This document shows positions 63,701 through 64,000 of a DNA stretch of 64,000 nt, piece by piece. Made by a program: the position numbers and the translations under genes. The stretch comes from UBA2336 sp964419145 (lineage in GTDB: Bacteria > Bacteroidota > Bacteroidia > Cytophagales > Cyclobacteriaceae): assembly GCA_964419145.1 (NCBI GenBank), contig CAYQOM010000001.1, positions 372,001 to 436,000 of the forward strand, given 5' to 3'. Numbering within the stretch: position 1 is the first letter of the stretch; every line of letters starts with the position of its first letter. A model generated the notes under the pieces. It was not told the origin of the DNA, made no database searches, and worked only from the letters and a program-made list of their open reading frames with translations.

Positions 63701-64000
63701 CTCACACTGAATTCTTCCACCCCACGCACTACCATGTTTCGGCCAGCAAAGTTGATGGTAGCATTTGAATAAACCGGTTTTTTAATGTCTAGCGTGGCAT
63801 ACGAACCTGTAACCGACTGCACCTTCAGGTTGTCATAATCGGCTTCGCCTTTTGCCGCCAGGTATTGTGTAATGGCTTTCTCTTTAACGATCACCAGATC
63901 GCCATTGGGCCAATACTCTACCAGTCCTTTTGAAGCAAGAAATTCAATGGCCTTTTGTACGGCCAGAATATCCAATCCATAGGTTTGGGCTATATCACCC
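60778..64000 (-). CDS. Very large protein of unknown function (5' end cut by window)
   Basis: The frame is open up to the last base of the window, so the TTG at 63975 is not the true start and the protein is longer than 1073 residues. It is almost all beta strand with regular short repeats of inward-facing hydrophobics, for example NATINFAGRNMVVRGV and GTITAGNFEITGHDF. The end is a Lys/Asp/Glu-rich tail (EEKKDEDDGF). The pattern fits a beta-helix or a sheet-rich envelope protein. I do not recognise a family. There is no visible catalytic motif. Confidence 0.85.
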   Translation of the reverse strand, partial: GDIAQTYGLDILAVQKAIEFLASKGLVEYWPNGDLVIVKEKAITQYLAAKGEADYDNLKVQSVTGSYATLDIKKPVYSNATINFAGRNMVVRGVEEFSVSDSLNVVIKPDSSVITILQNRDIKFNGTITAGNFEITGHDFTFKYDSFFINLTHIDSINFFAMERNAQGQMIRKKINNSMVGADSLAAAEGGLGDLSKSSGTLFINRPDNKSGRKRVPNYPRLDATTGGVIYFNRPEVLNGVYDQSIFFAIPPFKLDSLNDADPTSINFEGTFVSSGMFPSFKEKLHTMPDKSLGFEHTVPTGGYQLYKGDGKLNGAIRLDNRGIRSVGTINFFAATVRSNDFVFYPDSVVTRGERAFIEEKQFGAVTFPQASLPDYQLLWKPKQDQMRFRNTRSPFNLYDSTAQLTGQLIVSKNGVTGAGRLDTRGSELRSREMSFNGKDFGARHARFRAKSADPNKPLIDGTDVRVKFNLAQNYADISPEIAGEAAIDFPYAQFKTSIPNARWDLTNQKIIMTKGENIALEDSYFYTTRKELDSLNFNAEKAEYDLKTQELKVSGIPYIIVADAKITPENGEVLILENAKIGTLKNTTIVIDTLNGYHRLTEGVVDVISRNEFSGYATYQYVNFLNDTFAIKMTDFHLEEVAPVQTSKLFGRKQSTASQQTVATGSVSEQDHLVLGAGMFYRGDMIMYATKPALTLSGSIKLDIKKIKDYNTWIRYEQTGDETEVLIDFDNALNEEGRKVDAGLHFSALDNSLYISFLNEKLDEDDDFFVPSGTLYYDVESKEYRIEDLEKAAGNKLSGKVFAYNDETASVRFEGPIKFFNGYKDFDITASAIGQGNMETNEIKMNSLVAVNTTAISTAFDIMARDIQLVIQNESVDEGLGDPTELLYKIADIIGERAVKDYETRTAQGHVPLASYPALAKPLTFSNVNLKWSAEHKAFYSEGNLGLSNIGRNDINGSFEGFMEIRKDEDGLPVFNVFIKASPDSWYYFGFEDNRLLMYSSNEEFNTTVYKRTNSGKAKIGEMVFIPGTEEEALAFVNGFRKQYYGIEVPYNLNSGSVLKKKEEKKDEDDGF

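Noticed and set aside
1..64000. CRISPR arrays, insertion sequences, prophage genes
   Set aside because: No regularly spaced direct repeats with spacers, and no transposase, integrase or phage structural genes were found.

Overview
The window comes from a member of the Bacteroidota, most likely a gliding or T9SS-bearing Cytophagales-like bacterium. The evidence is a complete sprF-gldK-gldL-gldM-gldN block, a SprE/PorW homologue, a secreted protein with a type A T9SS sorting domain, PorE-like OmpA proteins, LytTR and NarL-type two-component systems, and TAnnTTTG-type -7 boxes. No rRNA, tRNA, CRISPR array, phage or insertion sequence was seen. There is no gene-free stretch longer than 300 bases. 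One 10-base N run (11080-11089) lies inside sprF.

Layout. 1-6.2 kb (+): 3' part of sprE/porW, a class A penicillin-binding protein and uvrC. 6.2-11.9 kb (-): the type IX secretion/gliding motor core gldN, gldM, gldL, gldK and sprF. 12-18.4 kb: haem genes (hemD, DUF4271, hemW), a cyclase-family hydrolase, a TerB-like protein and a LytTR/LytS two-component pair. 18.4-28.7 kb: uvrA, aldo/keto reductase, glutamate dehydrogenase, YbjQ, a lipoprotein, RluD, a CotH-type T9SS cargo, a second TerB-like protein and a possible Sm-like protein. 28.9-33.7 kb (-): a large exported CHAT protein, an exported RidA and a degenerate receiver. 34-38 kb (-): an AT-rich block of three paralogous 7-TM proteins, each preceded by a small reading frame with a related tail, followed directly by a sensor kinase with no sensory domain and a NarL/LuxR regulator. 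38.1-44.7 kb: a transsulfuration enzyme, gluconate catabolism (gluconokinase and 6-phosphogluconate dehydrogenase), a second exported RidA, Tag glycosylase and an M28 peptidase. 44.8-64 kb: mostly envelope genes, namely AsmA, OmpA/PD40 proteins, a patatin with a beta-barrel, an M23 peptidase, DsbD and a very large uncharacterised protein, plus ALDH, a transglutaminase-like protein, DUF3820 and an M20 peptidase.

How it fits together. The first quarter and the 50-53 kb region suggest a cell envelope built around T9SS: the SprE lipoprotein, the GldKLMN ring and motor, SprF, PD40-CRD-OmpA anchors and at least one cargo (CotH). UvrA and UvrC are parts of one repair machine. HemD and HemW both belong to tetrapyrrole metabolism.

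The most original element is the 34-38 kb operon. A small protein with a Cys-Pro tail is joined at the stop/start to a 7-TM protein, and this unit is repeated three times. In two repeats the small gene has shrunk to a 37-38 codon reading frame, one of them frameshifted. The operon ends in a kinase/regulator pair. Two copies of a strikingly regular element (four pentamers at an exact 11-bp period) lie upstream of the degenerate-receiver gene next to this operon and upstream of the Sm-like/TerB genes 5 kb away. I propose that these are the regulator's targets. This is an inference from layout and sequence only.
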